From the NCBI GenBank assembly GCA_040389445.1, contig JAZJZX010000007.1, positions 124,001 to 188,000 of the forward strand: a DNA stretch of 64,000 nucleotides, written 5' to 3'. The notes below the pieces were generated by a model that saw nothing but the letters and a program-made list of their open reading frames with translations, was not told where the DNA came from and did not search any database. Position numbers and translations under genes: made by a program. Shown in pieces: positions 1 through 7,715 of the stretch (position 1 is its first letter; each line of letters starts with the position of its first letter). Source of the DNA: UBA5189 sp040389445. GTDB lineage: Bacteria; Chloroflexota; Limnocylindria; Limnocylindrales; CSP1-4.

Positions 1-3000
1 GCGCAGGACCAGCATCGTCGCGACGAAGACGATCAGCCCAACCACGATCACCGGGACGACCGCCGCAAGCGGCAACTCCACGACGGGCGCGGGAACGACC
101 ATCGCACCGCTGCTGGTCAGCGTGGACACCGGTAGCACGACGTAGGCGAGCAGCGCACCGAGGCCCAGGCCAGCCACGATGCCGACGACCAGCAGGAACG
201 CATTCTCCAGCCAGAGCCAGACGGACAACTCGCGTGATGACAGGCCGAGGGCCCGCAGGAGCGCGAACTCACCCATCCGCTCCCGGGTGGCGATCGTGGC
301 CGCGACAACGAAGCCGATCGCGGCGAAGAGCATCGCCGCGATCGACCCGAGTCCCAGCACGCCGATGACGCCGAGGGGAACGGGGTCGGTCAGGAGGCCC
401 TGCTCGACGGTCCGCCGCGCGACGATGGTTCCAGCCGGATCCACCTTCACAAGGACGGCCTTCCCGACGGGATCGGCGGCGCTCGCGGCCATCCACCACT
501 CAGCAGGAGGGGAGACGGACGCGACGGTCGCGAAGCGCTCGGCGACGAGTGTGGGGCCGTCGACGACGAGAAACGCCTGGGATGGATCGATGGTCGGGAA
601 CGCGTCCGCGACCCCGATGATCCGCACCGAGTGACGGCTCGCCGCGAAGGTCGCCGTCACCGTGTCGCCGACGGCCGCTCCGGTCGCTTCCAGAAACCGA
701 CGGCCGGCGATCGCGGCGACCGGCGCGGATGGTGATGCAACGGCGAGACGCAGCGTCGTCGTGGACCCGGTCCCGCCGAAGACCGGGTCGATGCCCGGTT
801 CACCTCCGCCGACGTTGACGCGCCACGGCGCGCCGGCGGCGGGACGGACGAGGAAGGGCGGTGTATTCCCGCTGATCGCGTGCCATTCCCAGGCAGGGTC
901 GCCCGGCTCGGCATCGAGGGTGGTCCACGATTCACCAGCCACCGGCGCGCCGGAGGTCGTCCTGCTCGTCTGGAATGCAACGACTTCGATCGTCCCGGCC
1001 ACGCCGATGAAGGCCGGGGAGGTCAGGCCGAGTTCCACTGCGCGGAGCCGGATCGGTCCCGTCATGCCGGCCGGGAGGGCAACCTCGATGTCCTGGGCAT
1101 TGCCGACGAGCAGCGCCGGACGCTCCGAGGTGACGCGGAACAGGCGCCGGTCGCCGTCCTCGATGACGAAGCCGGCACGGACACCCGCGAACGAGCCGAG
1201 GTCGAAGGGCGGCAGATCCGGATCCGCGAACGCCGGTTCGAACTGCGCGTCCAGGACCACCCGCACGCGGCGTGTGCCGTCGGGCATGGCGACGCCGGCC
1301 GGTTCGGGCCGGGCAGCGGCCAGTCGGGCGAGCAACGCTGCCCGCGCGGCCCCGTCCGCGTCCGGGGTCGTGAGCACGATCGATGCGCCGACCGCCGCGT
1401 CCAGCGCGATCAGCGGGCCGCCTCGGACGCCGCGGCCCGTGTCCACCGACAGCCGATCCACGGGCATGGCCGCGGTGATGCCGTCGAGTTCCCGGAGGGC
1501 GGATCCCATGACCAGGGCCGAGACGGCCCGTTGCGAGGGCGCCATCCGGAGATCGGCCCCGGCCTGATAGGCGGCCTGATCGCCCTGGGATCGCGTCCAG
1601 GTGGCCGTCTGCGCGCTGGCGAAGGTCCCGAGCGCCGCGGCGAGCATGAGCAGGAGGGCCGACCGCGTATACCGGAGCGGACGTCGCGCCAGGCCGCGGC
1701 CGCCCATGGCGCCGACCAGGCCGCGGTCATGCTCCAGGACTCGCTCGGCGAGTTCGGCAATGCGCGGGATGATCCTGGTCGCCACCACCGCTCCGGCGAG
1801 CAGCCCGATGCCCGGTGCCGCAACCAGCAGCGGATCCACGCCGAGGACCCCTCGGGCATTGCGTGTCAGGGGCGCTCCATACAGCCGGAGCTGCCAGAGG
1901 GCGATCCCGGCGACGACGACCAGGGCAAGGTCCAGGCCCAGCCGCTGGGCAAGCGTTCGGCCGGTCTGCCGCGAAATGGCGGCGCGAACGCCGGCAAGAC
2001 TGCCGAACCCACCGAGCATCGGGATCGTCAGGACGATGACGCCGGCGACCGCGGTCAGCACGTCCACGAGGATCGCGTCGGAACTCAGCCGCAGCGGTGC
2101 CCGGGCCGCCGACGCGGCCAGGGGGCCCGTCCCGCTCAGCCATTGGACGGCCCCCAGTGCGAGGACCGGGGCCACGGCGGCGGCCAGGCCGGCGAGCAGG
2201 ACCGCCTCGAAGATCGTCATGGCGGCGAGGTGGCCCGACGACGCACCGCGAGACCGCATCAGTACCGTTTCCGCGCGCCTCCGGTCGGCCAGCATGCCCG
2301 CGACCAGGACGATGGCATACGCCGCCAGCACCGCGAACTGGAGCACCAGGAGCAGCACGCCGGTTCGACTCACGAGGGCGGACTTCGTCACCGCCGTGAG
2401 GATCTCCGGCAACGCGGTTTCGACGCGGACCTGGACGCCTGCCGGCAGGGCCACCGCCAGCCGAGATGCAAGGAGCGCCGTCCCCGTGCGGATGGGATCG
2501 AGGTCCTCCAGGCGAAACCCGGACGTGGCGGGGAGGGCGCGCCACTCGAGGTTGCGCCGGGCGCCGAAGGGTCGGGCCGCCAGGTCGGCACTCGCCACCA
2601 CCACCGGGCCGACGGTCGTGAATCCGCCGCTCGTCGTCACCCCTTCCAGCTCCTGCGGTGCGGCCAGCCAGTACGGGTCGTCCGCCACCGGGCGCCAGAT
2701 TCCGGTGATGAGCAGGCTCACGGCGACGCCGGCGTCGAGCCGGCCCACGAGCCGGAGCTGATCCCCCACCCCCACACCGAGACCGATCGCCGCGCCGACG
2801 GACAGCGTCGCCTCCGGTGTGGCGGCTCCGGGCACGGGCCAGCGCCCTTCCGTGAGCGCCGCGTGCCGATCGATGCCCTTGAAGCCGGCGATGTCGATCA
2901 GGGTCGTGGCGGACGCCGGGTCCGCCGAGGCGGCGGCAAAGGGTTCGGCGCGGACGATTTCCGCGATCTCGCCGCCGGAGCGTTCGATCAGGCGGCGCAG

Positions 3001-3228
3001 TTCCGTCCGGATGGGGCCGTCGAGACCCTCGACATTCGCGGCAAGAGCGGCGGTCTTCACCACGATGGACCGGTCGGCGGCGGGCGCGGCGTCGATCGCC
3101 GCCCGGATCCCGCCCAGCGCGACGGTGTCCCCGTAGAGCGTCCCGGCCGTCAGGAGGGTCGTGGCACAGACCAGCAGCGCCCACGCGGCAGCCACGACGG
3201 CCCAGTCCGCACGAACCCGCACGACCAC
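1..3228 (-). CDS. FtsX-like ABC transporter permease (partial, runs off left edge)
   Basis: Large membrane component of a MacB/LolCE/FtsX-type ABC exporter. The reverse-strand frame is open from about 3270 to the window edge. It reads as an N-terminal membrane helix (about 3215-3160), a long extracytoplasmic domain, a block of three helices around 2400-1700, a second extracytoplasmic domain, and a final helix near position 1 (VVPVIVVGLIVFVATMLVLR), so little is missing. This two-module FtsX layout is usual for permeases over 1000 residues. The cognate ATPase is not in the window and probably lies to the left. The start is unsure: GTG at 3228 is the first conventional in-frame start, but an AAGGAGG ribosome site at 3264-3270 sits 5-6 nt before tandem CTG codons, so initiation may be slightly upstream. 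Substrate unknown. Confidence 0.85.
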   Translation of the reverse strand, partial: MVVRVRADWAVVAAAWALLVCATTLLTAGTLYGDTVALGGIRAAIDAAPAADRSIVVKTAALAANVEGLDGPIRTELRRLIERSGGEIAEIVRAEPFAAASADPASATTLIDIAGFKGIDRHAALTEGRWPVPGAATPEATLSVGAAIGLGVGVGDQLRLVGRLDAGVAVSLLITGIWRPVADDPYWLAAPQELEGVTTSGGFTTVGPVVVASADLAARPFGARRNLEWRALPATSGFRLEDLDPIRTGTALLASRLAVALPAGVQVRVETALPEILTAVTKSALVSRTGVLLLVLQFAVLAAYAIVLVAGMLADRRRAETVLMRSRGASSGHLAAMTIFEAVLLAGLAAAVAPVLALGAVQWLSGTGPLAASAARAPLRLSSDAILVDVLTAVAGVIVLTIPMLGGFGSLAGVRAAISRQTGRTLAQRLGLDLALVVVAGIALWQLRLYGAPLTRNARGVLGVDPLLVAAPGIGLLAGAVVATRIIPRIAELAERVLEHDRGLVGAMGGRGLARRPLRYTRSALLLMLAAALGTFASAQTATWTRSQGDQAAYQAGADLRMAPSQRAVSALVMGSALRELDGITAAMPVDRLSVDTGRGVRGGPLIALDAAVGASIVLTTPDADGAARAALLARLAAARPEPAGVAMPDGTRRVRVVLDAQFEPAFADPDLPPFDLGSFAGVRAGFVIEDGDRRLFRVTSERPALLVGNAQDIEVALPAGMTGPIRLRAVELGLTSPAFIGVAGTIEVVAFQTSRTTSGAPVAGESWTTLDAEPGDPAWEWHAISGNTPPFLVRPAAGAPWRVNVGGGEPGIDPVFGGTGSTTTLRLAVASPSAPVAAIAGRRFLEATGAAVGDTVTATFAASRHSVRIIGVADAFPTIDPSQAFLVVDGPTLVAERFATVASVSPPAEWWMAASAADPVGKAVLVKVDPAGTIVARRTVEQGLLTDPVPLGVIGVLGLGSIAAMLFAAIGFVVAATIATRERMGEFALLRALGLSSRELSVWLWLENAFLLVVGIVAGLGLGALLAYVVLPVSTLTSSGAMVVPAPVVELPLAAVVPVIVVGLIVFVATMLVLR

Positions 3229-3465
3229 CGTGCGCCAAAGGCCGATCGAGCGCAGCAGCGCGACCTCCTTCGTGGTGCCCGGGTCCCGTGGACCCGGAGG
3301 ATCAGCCTCGTAGATCGGCGGGGCAGGCTGGCCGCCGACGCCCCGGCTCCCGGCCGGGCAACTCAGGGTACCTGCGGCATGGCCAAAAGGTTCCGGCCGG
3401 CGGGGCCGCGAGGCGGTCGGCCGCTCAGGACGGCCGGGCCCGGGCGGCTGGTTTCGGCCGGCGGG

Positions 3466-3527
3466 TCAGGCGGGATCCCCCGGGCGGCCGGGTGCGGGCG
3501 GCTGGATCAGGCGGGATCCCCCGGGCG
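3466..3527. repeat. 41-bp-spaced direct repeat at gene junction
   Basis: A 21-bp segment is identical at 3466-3486 and 3507-3527, within a longer GC-rich imperfect duplication. The second copy holds the stop codon and last codons of the SRPBCC gene. The left copy contains GGCCGGCGGGTCAGG, the unit of the tandem array near 49.2 kb. No gene is visible between 3270 and 3506. Confidence 0.8.
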
Positions 3528-3974
3528 TTGGGCGTCCGCGGCAACCGCGGCCACGAAATGCGGGAGCAGCGTGGCCCACCCACCGTGGTTTCGGTCCCGC
3601 CAGTTCGTCCCGTCGGTGCCGAGCCGCTCCCAGCCTCGATGCTCGATCTCGACCAGCGTTCGATGCCCCTCCAGGCCGACGAACCGGATCTCGACGTCGG
3701 TCGCATCGGCTCGATCTCGACGCAGGTGCCACAGGTAGCCGAGCCGGGATGGCGGCTCCCAGATCGTGACCTCGCCCCAGTCGTGCTCGATACCGGCGCG
3801 CGTTCGTTCGAAGATCCGGCCTCCCGGGCGGCCCTCCAGGACCACGTCGAGGTCGGCCTCGGCGGTGACGGTGTGATCGGTCGGCCACCAGGCGCCGATC
3901 CGGGATGTCCAGATCTCGAAGGCGCGCGCGACCGGGCAGGCGACCTCGAAGGAGATGTGGATCGGCTCAATCAC
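3507..3974 (-). CDS. SRPBCC (AHSA1-like) domain protein
   Basis: A 155-residue START/Bet v1-like fold protein of the Aha1 C-terminal family, which binds hydrophobic ligands in a helix-grip cavity. Recognisable features are PIHISFEVACPVARAFEIWT, the GAWWPTDHTV segment, GRPGGRIFERT, and the C-terminal GGWATLLPHF helix. GTG at 3974 is preferred because it lies one base after the ArsR stop codon (TGA-C-GTG), giving translational coupling; a TTG at 4022 would overlap ArsR. ArsR plus AHSA1-type SRPBCC is a common pair or fusion in high-GC bacteria, where the regulator controls its SRPBCC partner. The ligand is unknown. Confidence 0.85.
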   Translation of the reverse strand: MIEPIHISFEVACPVARAFEIWTSRIGAWWPTDHTVTAEADLDVVLEGRPGGRIFERTRAGIEHDWGEVTIWEPPSRLGYLWHLRRDRADATDVEIRFVGLEGHRTLVEIEHRGWERLGTDGTNWRDRNHGGWATLLPHFVAAVAADAQRPGDPA

Positions 3975-4068
3975 GTCATCGCCCTGCGGGCCGGATCGGC
4001 CCTTCGCGGCGGATCCGCTCAATCACGTCATGGCCGTGCGGGCCGGATCGGCCTTCCGCGGCCGATCG
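3965..4068. repeat. 52-bp imperfect tandem duplication across ArsR/SRPBCC junction
   Basis: Positions 3965-4016 are repeated at about 4017-4068 with a few mismatches; both copies contain the ATGACGTGATTGAG stop/start junction on the reverse strand. Because 52 is not a multiple of three, ArsR reads the two copies in different frames, giving it a new C-terminal tail. Confidence 0.85.
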
Positions 4069-4353
4069 GAACCTTCCGGCGGCGTCGCCCCACACCTGTT
4101 CGAGGTACGCTCGAACCGCGGCGACGCCCCGATCGTGAAGGCGGTAGATCCGGCGTGTGCCTCGCGGTTCCTCGACCACGAGGCCGGCCCGCTTGAGCAG
4201 GCCGAGGTGTCGCGAAACGGCGGGACGACTGATCGGCAGCGCATCGGCGAGTTCCTGCACCGAGCGTTCGCCCGATCCGAGCAGCTCCACGATCGCGCGC
4301 CGATTCGCGTCGCCGAGGGCATCGAACGGATCGCCGGCGGGGACGGGGTTCAT
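3976..4353 (-). CDS. ArsR-family winged-helix transcriptional regulator
   Basis: A 125-residue ArsR/SmtB-type repressor. It starts MNPVPAGDPFDALGDANRRA, followed by the winged-helix core (SVQELADALPISRPAVSRHL recognition helix, then LLKRAGLVVEEPRGTRRIY wing). No ELCVCD-type metal-binding cysteines are seen, so it is not a classical metal sensor; such ArsR proteins often pair with SRPBCC proteins. The last roughly 25 residues come from the 52-bp duplication and are probably not part of the ancestral protein. It is co-transcribed with SRPBCC just downstream, and the upstream gene at 4810 runs the same way. Confidence 0.88.
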   Translation of the reverse strand: MNPVPAGDPFDALGDANRRAIVELLGSGERSVQELADALPISRPAVSRHLGLLKRAGLVVEEPRGTRRIYRLHDRGVAAVRAYLEQVWGDAAGRFRSAAEGRSGPHGHDVIERIRREGPIRPAGR

Positions 4354-4367
4354 CGTCTCGTCCTGGT

Positions 4368-4410
4368 CGGCGTGCCTGCGCCGCTCGGCGTGCCTGCGCC
4401 GCTCAGCGTG
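4368..4410. repeat. 18-bp tandem repeat between two genes
   Basis: Two exact 18-bp copies (GTGCCTGCGCCGCTCGGC-type) at 4368-4385 and 4386-4403 and a partial third. They lie between the ArsR start and the stop codon of the gene upstream. Confidence 0.8.
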
Positions 4411-4810
4411 CCCGCATCCGGTTGTTCCTGGCATCGTGGGTGAGCTCGGCCAGACCGAGCGCCTCCAGGAGCGGCGGCAGGTACATCCCGAAGCGTCCCC
4501 GATAGCCCTTCCGGAGGCCGTACCACCCGGAAACCGGGTTGTCCGCCGCCCGACCCCATGCCTCCACGGTGTCGGCCGGGGCCGGCTTCTGCTCGTCGGT
4601 TGCGCCGAGCGGCATCCAGTCTCCGTGCGCCTTGAGCATCGCGTGGAGGTCCTCGATCGCACGGACGTGATACTTCAGCTGCGTCGAACCGACCTGGCAG
4701 ACGAGCGCGGGCGGGTCGGCCGCCTCGTCGCGCCACATCAGGTACTCGGATGTCCCGGGTGGGGTCTTGAGCTGCCACGGATCCGCCTTGGTACCGGTCC
4801 CGATCGCCAT
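4403..4810 (-). CDS. conserved small protein of unknown function
   Basis: A 135-residue soluble protein with no signal peptide or membrane segment. It is rich in conserved-looking aromatic, Gly and Pro stretches: DPWQLKTPPGTSEYLMWRD, ALVCQVGSTQLKYHVRAIED, NPVSGWYGLRKGYRGRFGMY and LGLAELTHDARNNRMRAR. It resembles a family of uncharacterised proteins of 120-140 residues in actinobacteria and Chloroflexota; I do not know a function. A ribosome site (AAGGGGGG, 4-5 nt spacing) supports the ATG at 4810. Its stop lies inside the tandem repeat before ArsR, so it may be the first gene of a three-gene unit. Confidence 0.75.
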   Translation of the reverse strand: MAIGTGTKADPWQLKTPPGTSEYLMWRDEAADPPALVCQVGSTQLKYHVRAIEDLHAMLKAHGDWMPLGATDEQKPAPADTVEAWGRAADNPVSGWYGLRKGYRGRFGMYLPPLLEALGLAELTHDARNNRMRAR

Positions 4811-4860
4811 GGTTCCCCCCTTTGCTCCCCGTCACCTGCCGTTCAGGCAGGCAGCCATAT

Positions 4861-4883
4861 GGTAACAATACGGCTACGGTAAC
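4861..4883. promoter_or_regulatory. possible operator: direct repeat of GGTAAC
   Basis: GGTAAC occurs at 4861-4866 and 4878-4883, 17 bp apart start to start, just upstream of the gene starting at 4810. This AT-richer patch is the likely promoter region and the repeat could be a regulator site. Weak evidence. Confidence 0.3.
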
Positions 4884-4951
4884 AGGATGACAACAGTTCG
4901 GTCCCGCCGATCTGGGCCGTGAGCGAGGGTGCTGGTACCCTACCCCTCCGC

Positions 4952-5028
4952 GCGCCCGTAGCTCAGTGGATCAGAGCATCTGACTTCGGATCAGAGGGTC
5001 GGGGGTTCGAATCCCTCCGGGCGCGCCA
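4952..5028 (+). tRNA. tRNA-Arg (anticodon UCG)
   Basis: A full cloverleaf can be folded: acceptor GCGCCCG/CGGGCGC, D stem GCTC/GAGC, anticodon stem TCTGA/TCAGA with loop CTTCGGA (anticodon TCG, reading CGA), and T stem GGGGG/CCCTC (one G-U) with loop TTCGAAT. Discriminator G and an encoded CCA follow. Length 77 nt. Confidence 0.96.
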
Positions 5029-5101
5029 TCTGTGTGGCACAACCCGTGCGCGCACGAGACGACGCGGGCGGGCGTCACCGCGTGCATGTGTGGGATGAGG
5101 C

Positions 5102-5130
5102 TTGACGGGCTCAGCCGCGTGGGGAAGTAT
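5102..5130 (+). promoter_or_regulatory. promoter of first toxin-antitoxin pair
   Basis: TTGACG at 5102-5107, 17-bp spacer, AAGTAT at 5125-5130, then 6 nt to the ATG at 5137. Transcription would begin at or next to the start codon, giving a leaderless mRNA. Confidence 0.55.
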
Positions 5131-5136
5131 GCGCGT

Positions 5137-5403
5137 ATGAGGCGCACAACGATCAGCCTGCCGGACGAGCTTGCAGCGGCCCTCGAGCGGGAGGCGCGAC
5201 GGCGCCGCGTACCTGTCTCGCAGGTTGCCCGCGAGGCGATCGAGGCTCGGCTCGGGTGGGATCAGGAAGGCCCGCGGGACCTGCCCTTCATCGGGATCGC
5301 CGAGAGCCGGGACTCGGAGTGGACTGCGGCGACATCGGAGGAATACCTCGCCCGGTTCTGGGCCGACGACATCGAGCGAGATGCGTTCAACCGCGATCCT
5401 TGA
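5137..5403 (+). CDS. ribbon-helix-helix antitoxin
   Basis: An 88-residue CopG/Arc-type DNA-binding antitoxin. The N-terminus MRRTTISLPDELAAALEREA is the RHH beta strand and first helix, followed by VPVSQVAREAIEARL as the second helix. The C-terminal part (ARFWADDIERDAFNRDP) would wrap the toxin. ATG 5137 is chosen because the RHH fold begins there and a promoter lies 6 nt before; upstream in-frame starts would add non-homologous sequence. It overlaps the PIN gene by 23 bp, typical of VapBC. Autorepression through its own promoter is expected. Confidence 0.88.
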   Translation: MRRTTISLPDELAAALEREARRRRVPVSQVAREAIEARLGWDQEGPRDLPFIGIAESRDSEWTAATSEEYLARFWADDIERDAFNRDP

Positions 5404-5845
5404 TACGGGCCCGCTCCTCGCGGCGCTCGACCGGCGGGACCCAGGTCACGCCGTCTGTGCCGAGGTGCTCCGACGTCGTGACCTGGAGCTCGTCATCCCT
5501 GCGCTCGTCGTCGCGGAGGTCTCCTGGTTCGCTGCTTCGCGCCTTGGGCCGCGCGGCGAGGCCGCGTTCGTCCGGAGCCTGCGCGACCTCGACGTGGAGG
5601 CGCCGCACCCCGACGACTGGTCCGTCATCGCCGACCTCGTCGAGTGGTACGCAGACTTCCCGCTCGGGACCGTCGACGCCTCGATCGTCGTCCTCGCTGA
5701 TCGGTTCGAGACGGACCTGATCGTGACCCTGGACCGGCGCCATTTCGGCGCGATCCAGTCGCCGAAGGGTCGACGCTTCCGGCTCCTGCCCGAGCCAAGG
5801 CAGGTCAACGAGGACGCCGCGGTCTACTCGTCGCGGCCCACATGA
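5381..5845 (+). CDS. PIN-domain toxin (VapC-like RNase)
   Basis: A 154-residue PIN-domain ribonuclease, probably cleaving tRNA or other RNA with Mg2+/Mn2+. Acidic catalytic positions are visible: ILDTGPLLAALD (first Asp), ALVVAEVSWF (Glu), GTVDASIVVLAD (Asp pair) and LIVTLDRRHF (last Asp). It overlaps the antitoxin by 23 bp in another frame. The C-terminal tail after RFRLLPEPRQV is slightly longer than in most VapC proteins. Confidence 0.9.
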   Translation: MRSTAILDTGPLLAALDRRDPGHAVCAEVLRRRDLELVIPALVVAEVSWFAASRLGPRGEAAFVRSLRDLDVEAPHPDDWSVIADLVEWYADFPLGTVDASIVVLADRFETDLIVTLDRRHFGAIQSPKGRRFRLLPEPRQVNEDAAVYSSRPT

Positions 5846-5932
5846 AGCCGGACGAGCACGGCTTCGACGCCTAGCCACGTGCTGTGTCCCGGGCTCTCGC
5901 CGGCTCGAGAAACAGGACTGAGGCACGGGTGG

Positions 5933-5938
5933 TACCAT
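5933..5938 (+). promoter_or_regulatory. -10 box of second toxin-antitoxin pair
   Basis: TACCAT followed by exactly 7 nt and the ATG at 5946; no Shine-Dalgarno sequence. The same TANNNT spacing recurs before many starts in this window and indicates a leaderless transcript. It overlaps a GGTACC palindrome. Confidence 0.5.
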
Positions 5939-5945
5939 ATAGGGC

Positions 5946-6173
5946 ATGAAGAAGACCACCGTCTACCTCGAGCCCGAGCTGGACCACGCGCTCGGTCGCT
6001 TGGCCGCCAAGCGGCGCGTTTCGAAGGCCGAGGTGATCCGAGCCGCGTTGCGAGATGCGGCCATGCAGGTCGAGCGGCCCCGGATCACAGCGATCGGCCT
6101 GGTGCACGGGCCGGGCGACGTGGCGGACAACGTCGATCGTCACCTCGCCGAGAGCGGCTTCGGCAGCGAGTGA
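5946..6173 (+). CDS. ribbon-helix-helix antitoxin
   Basis: A 75-residue CopG-family protein. MKKTTVYLEPELDHALGRLA forms the RHH strand and first helix, and VSKAEVIRAALRDAA the second helix. The C-terminal segment (GDVADNVDRHLAESGFG) is the usual toxin-binding tail. It overlaps the following PIN gene by 4 bp (GTGA), so the two are translationally coupled. It belongs to the same broad family as the antitoxin at 5137 but is not a recent copy. Confidence 0.9.
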   Translation: MKKTTVYLEPELDHALGRLAAKRRVSKAEVIRAALRDAAMQVERPRITAIGLVHGPGDVADNVDRHLAESGFGSE

Positions 6174-6595
6174 TCATCCTCGACACGTCGGTGATCTACG
6201 CGCTCCTCGATGCGGCCGACAGCCGACACCGAGAGGCGCTCGAGTGGTACGACGCCCTCGATGAGGAGCTGGTCACGACGCCGCTGGTGCTCGCTGAGGC
6301 CGATCACCTGGCCACGACACGCGGCGGCCCGCGCGCGGTCCGGGCGTTCCGGGCCGACGTCAGCGCGGGCGCTTATCTCGTGGAATGGTGGCCGACCGCC
6401 GCCCGGGAAGCCGCCGAACTGGCTGATCGTTACGCCGACCTCGGCATCGGCCTGACGGATGCGTCGCTGGTCGTCCTGGCCGCACGCGTTGGTTCGGCGG
6501 CTGTCGCCACGTTCGACGAGCGGCATTTCCGGGCGGTCCGCCCGCTCGGCGTTGCGGATGCGTTCCGCCTCCTGCCCCTCGACGCCTCAGGGTAA
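6170..6595 (+). CDS. PIN-domain toxin (VapC-like RNase)
   Basis: A 141-residue PIN-domain RNase. Catalytic acidic residues are in place: IILDTSVIYALLD (Asp), TPLVLAEADHL (Glu), IGLTDASLVVLA (Asp) and VATFDERHFRAV (Asp). The GTG start overlaps the antitoxin stop (GTGA). This is the second VapBC-like module in 1.5 kb directly after a tRNA-Arg gene. No mobility gene is visible beside them. Confidence 0.9.
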   Translation: MIILDTSVIYALLDAADSRHREALEWYDALDEELVTTPLVLAEADHLATTRGGPRAVRAFRADVSAGAYLVEWWPTAAREAAELADRYADLGIGLTDASLVVLAARVGSAAVATFDERHFRAVRPLGVADAFRLLPLDASG

Positions 6596-6692
6596 GTGGC
6601 CTCAGGGGGTCGAGCTCGAGACTCCAGGGGCGGCGGCGTCCGAGGCCGATCCTCCAGCGGCAACGCAAGCGCCGGTGACGATCCGCCGGGAT

Positions 6693-7715
6693 TCAGTCGC
6701 TGTCTGCGAGCGTGCCCCGCGCGGCGACCAGTTCTCTCACGCGAGAGGCCTCGCCGCCGACCGTCAGGACCACGTTGCCCGTCTTCTGCCCCGTCTCGAC
6801 GTACCTGGTCGCCTCGACCACCTGCTCCAGCGGATAACGGCGATCGATCACCGCCCGGTACTTCCCGGACTCGATGAGCTCCCTGAGGAACAGGACCTCG
6901 CCCTTCGTGTAGCGGGGAATGACCAGCCTGACCCGCCGGCTTCCGATCAGCCGGGTCAGCAGGATCAAGAGCGGAACGTGCCACAGGAATCCGAGGTCGG
7001 TTTCGAAGAAGATCCCGCCCGCCTTCAGTGAGCGCCTGGACCGCCTGAACGAGTGCAGGCCGACCGCGTCGAAGATGACGTCATAGGTCTCGCCGTTCTT
7101 CGTGAAGTCTTCCTCCGTGTAATCGATCACCCGGTCCGCCCCGAGCGATCGCACGAGCTCGAGATTCTTCGTGGCGCAGACGGCGGTGACATGGGCATCG
7201 AAGGACCGGGCCAGTTGCACCGCCGCGGTTCCGATGGATCCGGAGGCGCCGTAGATGAGGATGCTCCGCCCGTTGCGAAGATCTGCCTGTCTCAGGCAGG
7301 CCAGGGCGATGATCGCCCCGTCGCAGACCGCCGCTGCCTCCTCGAAGGTGACCCCGCTCGGCATCTTCGCCAGCGGGGCCCTCTCCCGGACGCAGACGAA
7401 CTCGGCATGTGCGCCGTACCCAGCGACATTGGCGCCGAAGACGCGGTCGCCGACCGCGAACTCGCGGACGGCCGCGCCGACGGCTTCGACCTCTCCCGCC
7501 AGCTCGTAGCCGGGGATCCGCCACTTCGGCCGGCGGAGGCCCGTGAAGAAGCGACTGATGAACATCTCGGCGCTGCGGAAGCCCGTGTCCGTCCGGTTGA
7601 CCGTCGTGGCGTGGATCCGGACGAGGACCTCGTCGTCCTTCGGGACGGGCCGCTCGACCTCCTCGAGGCGCAGCACCTCCGGAGGCCCGTAGCGGTCGTG
7701 GACGACGGCTCTCAT
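6693..7715 (-). CDS. MDR/zinc-type alcohol dehydrogenase-like NAD(P)H:quinone oxidoreductase
   Basis: A 340-residue medium-chain dehydrogenase/reductase of the quinone-reductase type. GroES-like N-terminal domain: MRAVVHDRYGPPEVLRLEEV, PGYELAGEVEAVG, VGDRVFGANVAGYGAHAEF. Rossmann domain: ILIYGASGSIGTAAVQLA with the NAD(P)-binding AxxGxxG, then LGADRVIDYTEEDF. Structural-zinc cysteines are absent, as in QOR enzymes. The start codon overlaps the previous gene by 4 bp. It is about 60% identical by eye to the preceding gene, so the pair arose by tandem duplication. The substrate cannot be deduced. Confidence 0.9.
   Translation of the reverse strand: MRAVVHDRYGPPEVLRLEEVERPVPKDDEVLVRIHATTVNRTDTGFRSAEMFISRFFTGLRRPKWRIPGYELAGEVEAVGAAVREFAVGDRVFGANVAGYGAHAEFVCVRERAPLAKMPSGVTFEEAAAVCDGAIIALACLRQADLRNGRSILIYGASGSIGTAAVQLARSFDAHVTAVCATKNLELVRSLGADRVIDYTEEDFTKNGETYDVIFDAVGLHSFRRSRRSLKAGGIFFETDLGFLWHVPLLILLTRLIGSRRVRLVIPRYTKGEVLFLRELIESGKYRAVIDRRYPLEQVVEATRYVETGQKTGNVVLTVGGEASRVRELVAARGTLADSD

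Noticed and set aside
1601..2761. Forward open frame of 386 codons, and a reverse frame of 503 codons at 1727-3238
   Set aside because: Both are off-frame shadows of the permease caused by high G+C; composition is Arg/Ala/Ser/Pro-rich and motif-free.
880..3738. Forward open frame of about 950 codons
   Set aside because: It is antisense to the FtsX-type permease; its translation is Arg/Gly/Asp-rich low-complexity with no domain, while the reverse frame gives a convincing membrane protein.
5128..5139. ATG at 5129 as antitoxin start
   Set aside because: That frame stops after three codons; ATG 5137 opens the RHH protein.
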